The notes beneath the pieces were generated by a model that was not told the origin of the DNA, did not search any database, and worked only from the letters and a program-made list of their open reading frames with translations. This document shows, in pieces, positions 54,303 through 63,454 of a stretch of DNA of 64,000 nt. A program made the position numbers and the translations under genes. Each line of letters begins with the position of its first letter. Position 1 is the first letter of the stretch. Origin of the DNA: Armatimonadota bacterium (GTDB taxonomy: Bacteria > Armatimonadota > Fervidibacteria > Fervidibacterales > Thermosaccharophagaceae); assembly GCA_025062195.1 (NCBI GenBank), contig JANXAS010000004.1, positions 32,525 to 96,524 of the forward strand, given 5' to 3'.

Positions 54303-55508
54303 TCATCCAGTTAGGGCTTCCTTTATCCTGCGCACGCCTTCCTCAATGCGCTCAATAGAAATGGCGTAGGAAAGGCGCAGATAACCCTCTGCGCCAAATG
54401 GCTCGCCAGCAACGGTTGCAACATGTGCTCTCTCAAGTAAGAAGTCAGCAAGCTCAATTGAGTTGTTAATTTCAACACCATCGTATGAGCGTCCGAGCAC
54501 ACCGCTGAAGTTGGCGAAGGCATAGAACGCACCCTTCGGCATGCTGCAGCGCACTCCAGGTATTTCGTTCAGAAGCGAGACGATGCGTCTTCGGCGTGCA
54601 TCGTATTCGGCGATCATCTTTTGAACAAAATCCTGAGGGGCGCTTAGCGCTGTTATAGCTGCCATTTGAACAAATGCTGTAGGGTGGGAAGCACTTTGCC
54701 CTTGCACCTTTGCCATCGCTTGAGCTATCGGCTTTGACGCAGCTGCGTATCCGAGCCTCCAACCGGTCATTGCGAATGTCTTTGAAAGCCCGTTTATGAC
54801 GACAATTCTTTCTTTCGCTCTCTCACTGAACGAGGCTATGCTCACGTGAACAGCACCGTCATAGACGAACTTCTCATAGATCTCGTCCGTTATGACGACG
54901 ATGTCATCGTGTCTTTCAACGAGCTTTGCGACTTCCTTAAGCAAGTCCGGCTCCCAGACTGACCCAGTCGGATTGCACGGCGAGTTAATGAGCAGCACCT
55001 TTGCACCGTTTGCAATTGCATCGGCTATTTGCGCCGGGTCCGGCAAAAAGCCGTTCTCTTCGGTCGTGTGAATCAAGACCGGCTCTGCACCGCAAAGCCT
55101 CGCCATGTCGGGATAGCTAACCCAGCAAGGTGCAGGGATGAGAATTTTATCGCCCGGGTTGAGCAAAGCTTGGAAGGCGTTGAATATGGCGTGCTTTGCG
55201 CCGCAGGATATGACGATGTTCTCGGGCTCATAGCTTAAACCATTTTCCTCACGCAGCTTTTTGCAAATTGCCTTTCTGACTTCAAGCAGACCAGCCTCTT
55301 CGGTGTATTTTGTCCATCCATCACACAGCGCCTTTATGGCTGCATACTTTATGTATTCAGGCGTGTCAAAGTCCGGCTCACCAACGCTCAGGTTGACCAC
55401 ATCAATGCCCTGAGCGAGCATGCGCTTAGCCTTCGCTGATGTGGCGAGTGTTGCTGATGGTTTTATGCTGCGCACACGCTCTGATAGAAGCCCATCAAAG
55501 TTGATCAA
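54303..55508 (-). CDS. Pyridoxal-phosphate aspartate-type aminotransferase
   Basis: About 401 residues of fold-type I, class I gamma (Thermus-like aspartate/prephenate aminotransferase). LSVGEPDFDTPEYI, CGAKHAIFNAFQALLNPGD, NSPCNPTGSVW, TDEIYEKFVYDG, INGLSKTFAMTGWRLGY with the PLP lysine at 243, and YLRLSYA with the carboxylate-binding arginine. The track adds 65 N-terminal residues that are antisense-free but overlap the upstream gene and have no family match. TTG 55508 follows GAGAGGGGTGAAAGCG and overlaps the upstream stop by 14 bases, so translational coupling is likely. Confidence 0.9.
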   Translation of the reverse strand: MINFDGLLSERVRSIKPSATLATSAKAKRMLAQGIDVVNLSVGEPDFDTPEYIKYAAIKALCDGWTKYTEEAGLLEVRKAICKKLREENGLSYEPENIVISCGAKHAIFNAFQALLNPGDKILIPAPCWVSYPDMARLCGAEPVLIHTTEENGFLPDPAQIADAIANGAKVLLINSPCNPTGSVWEPDLLKEVAKLVERHDDIVVITDEIYEKFVYDGAVHVSIASFSERAKERIVVINGLSKTFAMTGWRLGYAAASKPIAQAMAKVQGQSASHPTAFVQMAAITALSAPQDFVQKMIAEYDARRRRIVSLLNEIPGVRCSMPKGAFYAFANFSGVLGRSYDGVEINNSIELADFLLERAHVATVAGEPFGAEGYLRLSYAISIERIEEGVRRIKEALTG

Positions 55509-56547
55509 CGCTTTCACCCCTCTCATTGTCTTGTAGACATTGAATCCCTTCGCCTTGGACATCCTCGTGCTGTAATCCCCTTTCAACCTCGCCCTCATAC
55601 CCGATAAATATCCGTCTCTCAAGCATGCGCTCATAGTCCGTCCAAACTTTGCCTGCCTCACGCTGCTCCTCAACGAAGGCAGTAAAGCGAGCAAGTTGCG
55701 CATTCAAGTTCTCAATCAAATGCAGCGCCATTGCCTCAACCGTCATTGGGCGCTTTGGCGCACCATATTCCATATCGCCATGATGGCTTATGACCATATG
55801 ACGAATACGCAGCGCCAACTCCTTTGGGAATGAAGGCATCTCCTTCAACCTCTCAACAATCATTTCGTCTGAAAGGACGATATGCCCGAGCAACCTGCCC
55901 TCATCAGTTAATTCAATTATCGGCTCCCACACATACTCACGCAGTTTTCCTATATCGTGAAGTATTGCGCCTGTGATAAGCAAATCTCTGTCAACGCCTG
56001 TGTGTGTCCTGCAAATAACCTCGGCTATATCAAGCACACTTGTGACATGTTCAAGCAATCCTCCAAGCCAATTGTGGTGGAAGCGCAACGATGCTGGAGC
56101 AAGCTTAAAATCATGCGCTATGCGTTCATCGTTGAGGAACGAAAGAACAAGCTTTTGCAAATGCGGATTTGAGATGCTGCTTGCAGCGCGCATCACGCGT
56201 TCAAACATCCAATCAATGTCCTTGTCGGTGTGCATCACAAGGTCAAACAAATCATACTCACCCTTCTGGCATTTTGTGATGTCACTCACTCTCAGTTGGC
56301 GCACCTGCCTAAAAACTTCAACCTTCCCTTTGACTCGCACTATTTCCTTCTCATGGATTGTCTGGTCAAACACCTCGGCATCGTCCCAAATTCTTCCCTG
56401 TATTGAACCTGTCTTATCAACGAGTTCAAGGGTTAGGTAATTTCCGGGGCGATCGCGGAAAGGCATTAGCTGTTTGCTCTTGACCACAAAGATGCTATCA
56501 ACTGAATCGCCAAGCGTTAGGTCACGCACATACTGTGACTTAGCCAT
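55495..56547 (-). CDS. 3'-5' exoribonuclease YhaM-like (OB fold plus HD domain)
   Basis: 350 residues. N-terminal OB fold (LVDKTGSIQGRIWDDAEVF, VRVKGKVEVFRQVRQLRVSDI) then an HD phosphohydrolase domain (FHHNWLGGLLEHVTSVLDIAEV, GAILHDIGKLREY, ISHHGDMEYGAPKRPMTVEAMALHLIENLNAQLARF). This is the layout of YhaM/CbfA, which trims RNA 3' ends. The start is ATG 56547, after AGAGGTGTG; the track's GTG lies three codons earlier. Overlaps the aminotransferase start. Confidence 0.85.
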   Translation of the reverse strand: MAKSQYVRDLTLGDSVDSIFVVKSKQLMPFRDRPGNYLTLELVDKTGSIQGRIWDDAEVFDQTIHEKEIVRVKGKVEVFRQVRQLRVSDITKCQKGEYDLFDLVMHTDKDIDWMFERVMRAASSISNPHLQKLVLSFLNDERIAHDFKLAPASLRFHHNWLGGLLEHVTSVLDIAEVICRTHTGVDRDLLITGAILHDIGKLREYVWEPIIELTDEGRLLGHIVLSDEMIVERLKEMPSFPKELALRIRHMVISHHGDMEYGAPKRPMTVEAMALHLIENLNAQLARFTAFVEEQREAGKVWTDYERMLERRIFIGYEGEVERGLQHEDVQGEGIQCLQDNERGESVDQL

Positions 56548-56969
56548 TCCCGGCACACCTCTGAAAGAAAGGTCTTAGACGGTGGACATTCAGGCAAAAT
56601 CATTATTCACGCGCATGCACATTAGACTAACTTGCCCATTCTCAAATTTTGCATCGCATTGCATGCCATAAAAAGTGGGCAGCGGAAGGTTGCAGTGATG
56701 GGCAAAAAGCTTCGCCGGAGAAGTGAAACGGGGCGCTGCCCATAAAAGACATGCGTGCAAGACCATCAACTTTAGCCGACGGTAGTTCATTGCGCTGTTT
56801 CATGATGCCACTTGGCTGTAATTTCATAATTGGCTATGGACGCTGCACCGCTTGCGATGCTCGCATCACCAAGCAATGTGCGGGACTGCTACTCATTCCC
56901 CCTCACGTCACATTTATGAGCCTGTGGAGTGAAAATGGTCTAAATTCGTGATGCACAACGGTCATCACT
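56548..56969. other. 422-base spacer, no gene seen
   Basis: Short ORFs only. It contains TTTAGCCGACGGTAGTTCAT (56771-56790) and ATTGGCTATG (56829-56838), both also found in the same order near 11371 and 11414. Confidence 0.4.
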
Positions 56970-58304
56970 TTAAAGCGGCCAGCCTTCACGATATGGTCGC
57001 TTGATATATGGCTCAAGCTCTGGGCAATCCTTTACCCTCATCTCCTTCGGGTCATACTCAATCTTTCGTCCGGCGAATATGGCGAGGTTGCCAACCAAAG
57101 CGATCTCCGTTAGGTATGCAGCATAGTCAACGAAGTTGGACATCGGTGCAGGTCCACCCTTACACGCATTCACCCATTCACGAGTATGCCCTGGTGAGCG
57201 CGGCAATGTTGGCTGTGGTGGCTTGTAGTCCTTAAATTGCTCTTCGGGATAAAGCTTCCATGAGCCACCATTATCGCCCGGTGAAAAGAGTTTGCCCTTC
57301 TCACCGATGATGATGCAACCGCTTGCTGGAAGTTCAACTCCGGGAAGCAACTCTTGCGGTGGCTTCTTGCCGCCCTCATACCAAGTGAACTTAATTGGCG
57401 GTTGCTCGCCTCTTGCTGGGAACTCGTAACGCATGATTGCCCACTTAGGGAAACTCTCCTTGTTGAAACCCGAATGCTCCGCCTCAACCGTAATCGGCAA
57501 CTCTTCAATTATGTATTCATGCAGCTTTAAGCCCATTACAGGTAGGTTCATCGTGTGGCACGCCATATCGCCAATCGCCCCAGTGCCAAAGTCAACCCAC
57601 CCACGCCACCTGAACGGCAAATAGTCGGGATGATAGGGGCGCCATGGTGCAGGTCCAAGCCATAAGTCCCAGTCAAGGTGCGGTGGCACTGGCGGTGTAT
57701 CTTTCGGTCTATCCATACCCTGAGGCCATATTGGTCGGTTCGTCCAAACATGCACTTCTGTGACTTTTCCGAGGACGCCTGAGCGAATTACCTCAACACC
57801 TTGCCTAAAGCCGCCGGAGGCTGTCCCTTGATTGCCCATCTGAGTTGCGAGTTTGTTCTCCATAGCGACTTGGCGCATCACCCTTGCCTCATATATGCAC
57901 CAAGTCAACGGTTTCTCACAGTAAACATGCTTGCCAAGCCTCATCGCCATAACAGAAGCAGTGGCATGTGTATGATCCGGGGTGGACACAACGACTGCGT
58001 CTATCTGGTCGCGCAACTCCTCAAGCATCTTTCGGAAGTCACGATACTTCTTTGCGTCTGGGAACTTCTTATAGGCATCCGCGGCGCGCTGGTCATCAAC
58101 ATCGCATAGCGCTACAACATTGTTCCCCATACCAGCAAGCTCAAAGACCAAATCCCTACCGCGCCCACCACAGCCAATAAAAGCCATGTTTAATTTATCA
58201 TTGGCTTGATAACTCCAAGCCGACCTGCTGTCCTTGAGCACCAAAAATCCAATTCCGGCAGCTGTCGCTTTAAGGAATGAACGCCTGCTAACTCGCTTTA
58301 ACAT
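56970..58304 (-). CDS. Tat-exported Gfo/Idh/MocA family oxidoreductase
   Basis: 444 residues. Twin-arginine signal SRRSFLKATAAGIGFLVL, then a Rossmann domain MAFIGCGGRGRDLVFELA with cofactor loop ALCDVDDQRA, the EKP motif YCEKPLTWCIYEARVMR, and a long C-terminal domain with WRGWVDFGTGAIGDMACHTMN, the planctomycete-type signature. Such exported NAD(P)-bound enzymes oxidise sugars to 3-keto forms; cofactor is folded in before Tat export. It pairs conceptually with the DUF1080 protein at 49385. ATG 58304 follows GGAGGTG. Confidence 0.9.
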   Translation of the reverse strand: MLKRVSRRSFLKATAAGIGFLVLKDSRSAWSYQANDKLNMAFIGCGGRGRDLVFELAGMGNNVVALCDVDDQRAADAYKKFPDAKKYRDFRKMLEELRDQIDAVVVSTPDHTHATASVMAMRLGKHVYCEKPLTWCIYEARVMRQVAMENKLATQMGNQGTASGGFRQGVEVIRSGVLGKVTEVHVWTNRPIWPQGMDRPKDTPPVPPHLDWDLWLGPAPWRPYHPDYLPFRWRGWVDFGTGAIGDMACHTMNLPVMGLKLHEYIIEELPITVEAEHSGFNKESFPKWAIMRYEFPARGEQPPIKFTWYEGGKKPPQELLPGVELPASGCIIIGEKGKLFSPGDNGGSWKLYPEEQFKDYKPPQPTLPRSPGHTREWVNACKGGPAPMSNFVDYAAYLTEIALVGNLAIFAGRKIEYDPKEMRVKDCPELEPYIKRPYREGWPL

Positions 58305-58856
58305 GGACACACACCTCCTCTCTCCTCAGTTGGTATTGCCCTATAACTTAACCACCGAAGTTATTGTAGCGCATGAGAGAAAACGCAATTGACGATTGCG
58401 CTATCTCATCACTCAGAAGTTTATTAGCGCTTAGCCAACCATCCTACCAACTTAAGCCGACAGTCGCTAACGAAAACAACGAACACAAAATTCGCTTGGA
58501 AGAAACTTTGCCAGCGCGATGCGGAACCTCGACCTATTGTAGGGCACGGATTTAATCCTCAGAAAAGTTGAGCCATTTTTTATCATCTAAAGACAGCGCC
58601 CAAGAAAATCGTTAGCAACTGTCAGCAAATACTAATAGCATTGCTGTGAAAGATACCCACCAGCAGAGCTTGCGGTAAAGAACGAGTGCGCTATAAACAT
58701 TGACAGTGCAAACACCATAAAGGATGCAAAGGTGGATGTGAGTGATAGACCGCCCAATTTCGTTAAGCACATTTCATGCATCCCACACTGTTCAGTGTTG
58801 GAGCATACGCGTTAATATACACTCACGCGATATCGGAAACGGTGGGGTGAGTGCGG
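58305..58856. other. 552-base spacer between divergent genes with a decayed palindromic repeat
   Basis: Contains ATCTAAAGACAGCGCC (58586 onward) followed by GTCAGCAAATA...TAGCAT and TGTGAAAGA, matching the family at 61409 but with the central palindrome eroded. Must contain promoters for Gfo/Idh (minus) and GH36 (plus). No gene supported. Confidence 0.5.
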
Positions 58857-61004
58857 ATGGCAAAAGGCATAGATGTGATGCTGGATGAGGCAAGGGGCGT
58901 CTTTTCAATTTCACATTGCGCTATAGGGATGTTCGCGCAAGGCTTTATAGCGGCTTACATTAATGGCAAGAAAGTGCATTCTTCAATGGCTGGCTCAAGG
59001 TTTGAAGTTATACACCGAAGTGAAACCTCTCTCACTATCAAATGGCATACACCAGTTGAAGAGCTTGCGCCTCTTAGGCTCTTATTTCAAATTGATCCGC
59101 TTACTGACACGGTTCAATTAACGATTGCCTCTGAAGATGAATTTGAAGGCGCCGTTGAAGTTCACGGCGAATTGTTTATGGGCTCTGAGCCATACCTTGG
59201 TCGTTTGCATGAGGAAGAAAACTTTGGCATCTTCTCACTCGCTCACGGTCCGGTGATGAGCAAGACAGCAAAGACACTTTTCAACCGCTTCAATGACACT
59301 GCTGTGACTTTGCCCAAATCCGAGATCTACCACGAGCCAGGCGACCCTCCTTACCGCTACCGATTTGTTAGTAAAGGTGCAGTTGGTGAAGTTGTGTTTA
59401 TCGCCAGGGTGACCACCAATGTCATCAAGCGACACGGAATTCGTTACTACGCTCCCATTGACAAATCCGTTTTCACCCGCGCACCAACGGGATGGTGCTC
59501 GTGGTATTACTACTATCAGAGCATCACGCAGGAGGAGTGGGAGAGAAATGTGGAATGGCTCGCTAATAACTTGCGTGATTTCGGGCTTGAGTGGGTTCAA
59601 CTTGACGATGGTTGGCAACTTGACAATGGCAACCCTAAAACTTCCGGCGGGCGAGATTGGCGTGGTCCAAATGAAAAGTTCACGAAAGGGATGAAGTGGG
59701 TCGCCGATATCGTAAAGCAGCGTGGAATGAAACCGGGCATCTGGCTTATCCCGCAAAAGACCGATAGCGACGAGGTCTACAACGAGCACCCGGACTGGTT
59801 CTTGCGGAAACCCGATGGAACTCCAGTTCGCATTGGCGACTGGCATCCACGCAAAGTTGAAAGCTATGTTGTTGACCCGACAAACCCCGAAGCACTGGAA
59901 TACATAAAGCGGTTGTTCCACACACTCGCCCACGATTGGGGCTTTGAATACTTCAAAATTGACAACCAACCCGAATTCAGCCGCTGGTATGATGAACAAA
60001 CCGATGCGAGAAGGGTGCCAGAAACTCGCGGCAGCGATGCATACAGAATGACACTGAAAGCAATAAGGGAGGCGATAGGACCAAACAAATATTTGCTTGG
60101 TTGTTATGGCATTCCCCTTGACGGAATTGGAATCATGAACGGCAGCAGGACAGGTGGTGACATGGAGGCGAGTTGGCAAGGTTGTCAAGTAATGATTCGC
60201 ACGATCACAAAGTGGGGCTTTTTGAACAATGTGGTTTGGTGGTGTGACCCTGACACTTTATGCGTTCGCGAGCCTTTGACTTTGGGGGAAGCACGAATTA
60301 TGGCAACACTCGTTTCACTAAGCGGACAAGCGCTTATGACAAGCGACAAGATGTATGAATTGCCAGAGGAGAGAGTTGAAATCTTGCGCCGGGTTATCCC
60401 GACAGTTGACATTCACCCGATGGAGTTCTACCCTTGGGACGAGGACAAAATTGGGCGACCTAAAATCATTGACTTGAAGGTTGCCAAGCATTACGGCAGT
60501 TGGGATGTCGTAGCGGTTTTCAATTGGCAAGAGGAGCCAGAGATGATTGAGGTTGACTTCACAAAACTTGGCTTGTCGGTAGGTAACGGTATACGCTACC
60601 ATGTCTTTGAATTTTGGAGCAAGCAATACGAAGGTCAATTTGAAAGTGGTTTCTCGGTCACGCTGCCAATCCGAACTTGTGAAGTCTTCGCCATCCGAAA
60701 ATCATTGGGGCATCCCCAACTCATTTCCGCATCACGCCACATAACACAAGGCATCGTTGACATTGTTGAGTTGGTTTGGGACGAATCGAACAACGAACTT
60801 CACGGGAGCAGTTTACTTGTCCGAAACGACCCTTACCGGCTATATTTTCATGTCCCAACTGGCTTCACTTTTTCCAAACTAATAGCTGAGCCAAGAAAAA
60901 GCCAGATTAAAACCAAACTTGAGTGTGAAGGGGAACTTCTCATCACGGAGATGATTAGCAGCGAGAACCAGCAAGTTGATTGGGTGATTAGGTTCGTTAA
61001 GTGA
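58857..61004 (+). CDS. Alpha-galactosidase-type glycoside hydrolase (GH36)
   Basis: 715 residues, no signal peptide, so probably cytoplasmic. N-terminal beta-sandwich, then a TIM barrel with TGWCSWYYYY, VQLDDGWQ, KPGIWLIPQ, the nucleophile aspartate D369 in FEYFKIDNQ, and acid/base D435 in SRTGGDMEASWQ, followed by SGQALMTSDKMYEL and a C-terminal beta domain. These residues fit GH36 (alpha-galactosidase or related). ATG 58857 follows GGTGGGGTGAG; the track GTG is two codons upstream. Long minus-strand ORF 59235-60188 is a shadow of this gene. Confidence 0.88.
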   Translation: MAKGIDVMLDEARGVFSISHCAIGMFAQGFIAAYINGKKVHSSMAGSRFEVIHRSETSLTIKWHTPVEELAPLRLLFQIDPLTDTVQLTIASEDEFEGAVEVHGELFMGSEPYLGRLHEEENFGIFSLAHGPVMSKTAKTLFNRFNDTAVTLPKSEIYHEPGDPPYRYRFVSKGAVGEVVFIARVTTNVIKRHGIRYYAPIDKSVFTRAPTGWCSWYYYYQSITQEEWERNVEWLANNLRDFGLEWVQLDDGWQLDNGNPKTSGGRDWRGPNEKFTKGMKWVADIVKQRGMKPGIWLIPQKTDSDEVYNEHPDWFLRKPDGTPVRIGDWHPRKVESYVVDPTNPEALEYIKRLFHTLAHDWGFEYFKIDNQPEFSRWYDEQTDARRVPETRGSDAYRMTLKAIREAIGPNKYLLGCYGIPLDGIGIMNGSRTGGDMEASWQGCQVMIRTITKWGFLNNVVWWCDPDTLCVREPLTLGEARIMATLVSLSGQALMTSDKMYELPEERVEILRRVIPTVDIHPMEFYPWDEDKIGRPKIIDLKVAKHYGSWDVVAVFNWQEEPEMIEVDFTKLGLSVGNGIRYHVFEFWSKQYEGQFESGFSVTLPIRTCEVFAIRKSLGHPQLISASRHITQGIVDIVELVWDESNNELHGSSLLVRNDPYRLYFHVPTGFTFSKLIAEPRKSQIKTKLECEGELLITEMISSENQQVDWVIRFVK

Positions 61005-61248
61005 GCGCAAGCACCCCATTGCAAATTCTGCACTTTTCGGTTTTTTCTTGCCCCATCTTCGGGCTTAAATTTGCAATTCGCCATTCGTGATAACGACATT
61101 TGCTCTTTGCCACAAAATTTGTTGGTTGCTTGCGCAGGTAAAAGGCTCTTTAACGAGCCGAAAACAGATGCAAGGCGCAAAGGATGAGGTGTAAAGTTCA
61201 TTTTCGGAGGATGAGGCTAATGCCAAGCCAAAAAGCCTTGTTTGTTAA

Positions 61249-61357
61249 GTTCGTAGTTAGCCACGAAGCGAAAGCGTAGTGGCGTCCCAAATTGTCCCTT
61301 GTCTCTTTTCCCTTGTTTCATTTTTGACGGCATTCCGCTTCGTGCTTTACTACGAAC
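61249..61357. repeat. MITE-like element, copy 2
   Basis: 109 bases from GTTCGTAGTTAGCCACGAAG to CGCTTCGTGCTTTACTACGA(AC). The two ends are reverse complements over about 22 bases with a few mismatches. Same left end and spacing as the 4026 copy. Confidence 0.7.
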
Positions 61358-61408
61358 AGACGGAGGCTAATGCCGAGCCGAAAAGTTTTGATTTTGAGAG
61401 AATTTCAC

Positions 61409-61530
61409 GCCGTCTAAAGACAGCGCTCAAAAATCCGTCAGCAAATATGGGCTAAAGCCCATAGCATAGTTGTGAAAAAGCATGCTTTGTTATCCATGCC
61501 ACTGGCTTCAGCCATTGGTTGATGATGGAT
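61409..61530. repeat. 'GGGCTAAAGCCC' palindromic repeat, unit 1
   Basis: Begins GCCGTCTAAAGACAGCGCT, has the palindrome ATGGGCTAAAGCCCAT (61447-61462), then AGCATAGTTGTGAAAAAGC and ends CCATGCCACTGGCTTCAGCC(ATTGGTTGATGA). Aligns with the unit at 61574. Confidence 0.65.
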
Positions 61531-61573
61531 TAGTGAGGGCAAAATTTATTCGGCTTGTTTTGTTAAAGTTTTC

Positions 61574-61704
61574 GCCGACTGAAGTCGGCGCTAAGGAAAG
61601 TTCGTCATCAACTACGGACTAAAGTCCGTAGCATGGTTGGAAATAAAAGCCAAAAATTTTTCTTGTTCATCCATGCCACTGGCTTTAGTTATTGGTTGAT
61701 GACG
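61574..61704. repeat. 'GGACTAAAGTCC' palindromic repeat, unit 2
   Basis: Begins GCCGACTGAAGTCGGCGCT (palindrome 61574-61589), has CTACGGACTAAAGTCCGTAG (61612-61631), AGCATGGTTGGAAATAAAAGC and ends CCATGCCACTGGCTTTAGTTATTGGTTGATGA. The palindromic stems differ from unit 1 on both arms together, that is, compensated changes. Confidence 0.65.
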
Positions 61705-61721
61705 AATATAGATTGAATGCA

Positions 61722-63260
61722 TCACTTCGTTAGTAGAATGACCGAATCTTTTGGCACTTCCGAATTTACCCTTACTGGTTGCTTAGCTGCTCTCAAGCGA
61801 TTACCTTTCAAGGTGATTTTGTTTGTGCGCCTGCCACTAACCCCAAGGAAAACTTTCGTCCCATGTAAAGCCTCACATTTTGCCACTGTTATATTGCGAC
61901 AATTGTGAAGAGCGATAATTGGCAATTCCTCGCCTGTTGGTGGCTTTCGCAAAATGCGAGCTAAGGTGCCGTCCTCAACCTCATGCAAGCATAGTGCTGA
62001 ACGCTCATACTTACGGTGCACATCCTCGGAGATGTTCACGGTGAGGTTTTCTATGTTAAGCCCTTTGACATGGGCAATGGTGACATAGGATGGTTGGCGA
62101 GCATAGAGGGTGTCCCTCTCATCCGAAGTTGTCCTATTTCCACCGATGTGCTTTCGGCGTTCCGAGTAATCCTCGGCTCTTACCACATCAATTTTGATGT
62201 CTCGCATTGTTAATCCCTCAATTGGTCGTTTTGGCATTCCTTGGATAAGCAAACCACTGCCAGTGCGGATGTAAATCCGTTGAAGCGTAACATTGCGAAT
62301 AAAGCCGATTTTTGAGTCCTCATGACGGCGCTCAATGTCCATGAAAATGGGAAAGGTTCTTGCATTAGGTGTCGCACGCGGCTCAATGTTAATGTCCGAG
62401 AAAATGATATTCTCCATTATCCCACCGTCTTTCATGAAAAACCCGATGCCAACTGTGGAGTTGCGAATTGTGCAACCTGAAAATCGTGCGTTGCGAAAGA
62501 TACCGTGAGATTCCGTGCCCAACTTCAATGCTGTAGCTCTTGTCTCCAAGACACAATCCCTAACTTCCACATCCTCGCATGGATAAGGTTCGGTCGTCTT
62601 GAGGGCGATGCAATCATCGCCAGCAACAATGTCACATTTCAAGATTCTCACATTCTTGCAGCAGTTTGGGTTAATTCCGTCGGAGTTGATTCGGTCGTAA
62701 TTGTTGCGAATTGTGACCCCCTCTACGAGGACTTTTTCACAGCGCTTTAGGTGAATTGTCCAAGAGTCGCTGTAGAGGATGGTGATGTCACGAATGATGA
62801 CATCATGGCAACCTTCAAAAAGAATGATGCCGTAACGAAAATCGCCGCGCTCTCGCCGCTGTAAGGGTTGGTCAGCATAGCCTTGTATCTTGCCCGAACC
62901 AACAACGGCAATATTCCTTTCATTTTCGGCTAAAATCAAATGCCCATACCGTTCACTTTCAAAGTGTTCTGGCGAACGGCTCACCCAAATGGTAGCTTTG
63001 GCATCTAAGAACAATGTGACACCGCTGCGGAGTCGCAAAGTCCCTGTAAGATAATCTCCAGGCGGGAAATAAACAACTCCGCCACCGGATTTAGCACAGG
63101 CATCAATGGCGGATTGAATGGCTGTTCGGTCGTTATTCACCTTATCACCTTTAGCACCAAAATCATGCACATTGAACCTCTTTCTGCCGCCGCTTGACAA
63201 TGGATTGGCATACAAGAGGGCAATAGCACTTAAGGCTTTTATAAAATTTCGCCGCCTCAT
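61722..63260 (-). CDS. Tat-exported polygalacturonase-like glycoside hydrolase (GH28)
   Basis: About 512 residues, right-handed parallel beta-helix. Twin-arginine signal RRRNFIKALSAIALLY. After the leader, FNVHDFGAKGDKVNNDRTAIQSAIDACAKSGGG is the pectate-lyase-superfamily N-terminal motif. The GH28 active-site blocks are RINSDGINP, AGDDCIALK and ALKLGTESHG. It probably cleaves pectin or a related polyuronide outside the cytoplasm. ATG 63260 follows AAGGTGAGTGAGA; the track adds a GTG and one codon. Confidence 0.87.
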   Translation of the reverse strand: MRRRNFIKALSAIALLYANPLSSGGRKRFNVHDFGAKGDKVNNDRTAIQSAIDACAKSGGGVVYFPPGDYLTGTLRLRSGVTLFLDAKATIWVSRSPEHFESERYGHLILAENERNIAVVGSGKIQGYADQPLQRRERGDFRYGIILFEGCHDVIIRDITILYSDSWTIHLKRCEKVLVEGVTIRNNYDRINSDGINPNCCKNVRILKCDIVAGDDCIALKTTEPYPCEDVEVRDCVLETRATALKLGTESHGIFRNARFSGCTIRNSTVGIGFFMKDGGIMENIIFSDINIEPRATPNARTFPIFMDIERRHEDSKIGFIRNVTLQRIYIRTGSGLLIQGMPKRPIEGLTMRDIKIDVVRAEDYSERRKHIGGNRTTSDERDTLYARQPSYVTIAHVKGLNIENLTVNISEDVHRKYERSALCLHEVEDGTLARILRKPPTGEELPIIALHNCRNITVAKCEALHGTKVFLGVSGRRTNKITLKGNRLRAAKQPVRVNSEVPKDSVILLTK

Positions 63261-63350
63261 TCTCACTCACCTTGCTAATTTTACCCATTGTTTTTCTTTC
63301 CTTAGTTTTTTCTTGCCTTGCTGCGAACTTTTGTGCTCCATTTGCAAATC

Positions 63351-63370
63351 GGTCGGGCAGTAGCCCGACC
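63351..63370. repeat. GGTCGGGC-AGTA-GCCCGACC hairpin
   Basis: Perfect 8-base GC-rich stem with a four-base loop, upstream of the GH28 gene on its strand and downstream of the partial Gfo/Idh gene. It could terminate the Gfo/Idh transcript, but no T-run is seen. Confidence 0.55.
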
Positions 63371-63454
63371 CTCCGAATTTTGTCACGATTTTTTCTCACT
63401 TCGTAGGGCAAGTCTACTGGCTTACCGAATTTCGGCTTTTTCTTTTGAAGCATG

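Larger units (their letters stand above)
61005..61721. other. 717-base repeat-packed spacer between convergent genes
   Basis: Contains a MITE-like copy (61249-61357), flanking copies of GGCTAATGCC(G/A)AGCC(G/A)AAAA at about 61216 and 61366, and two palindromic repeats (61409 and 61574). No gene seen. Confidence 0.65.

Noticed and set aside
59235-60188. 317-codon minus-strand ORF
   Set aside because: Lies wholly inside the GH36 gene on the other strand; no domain or ribosome site, and the plus frame has all catalytic motifs.
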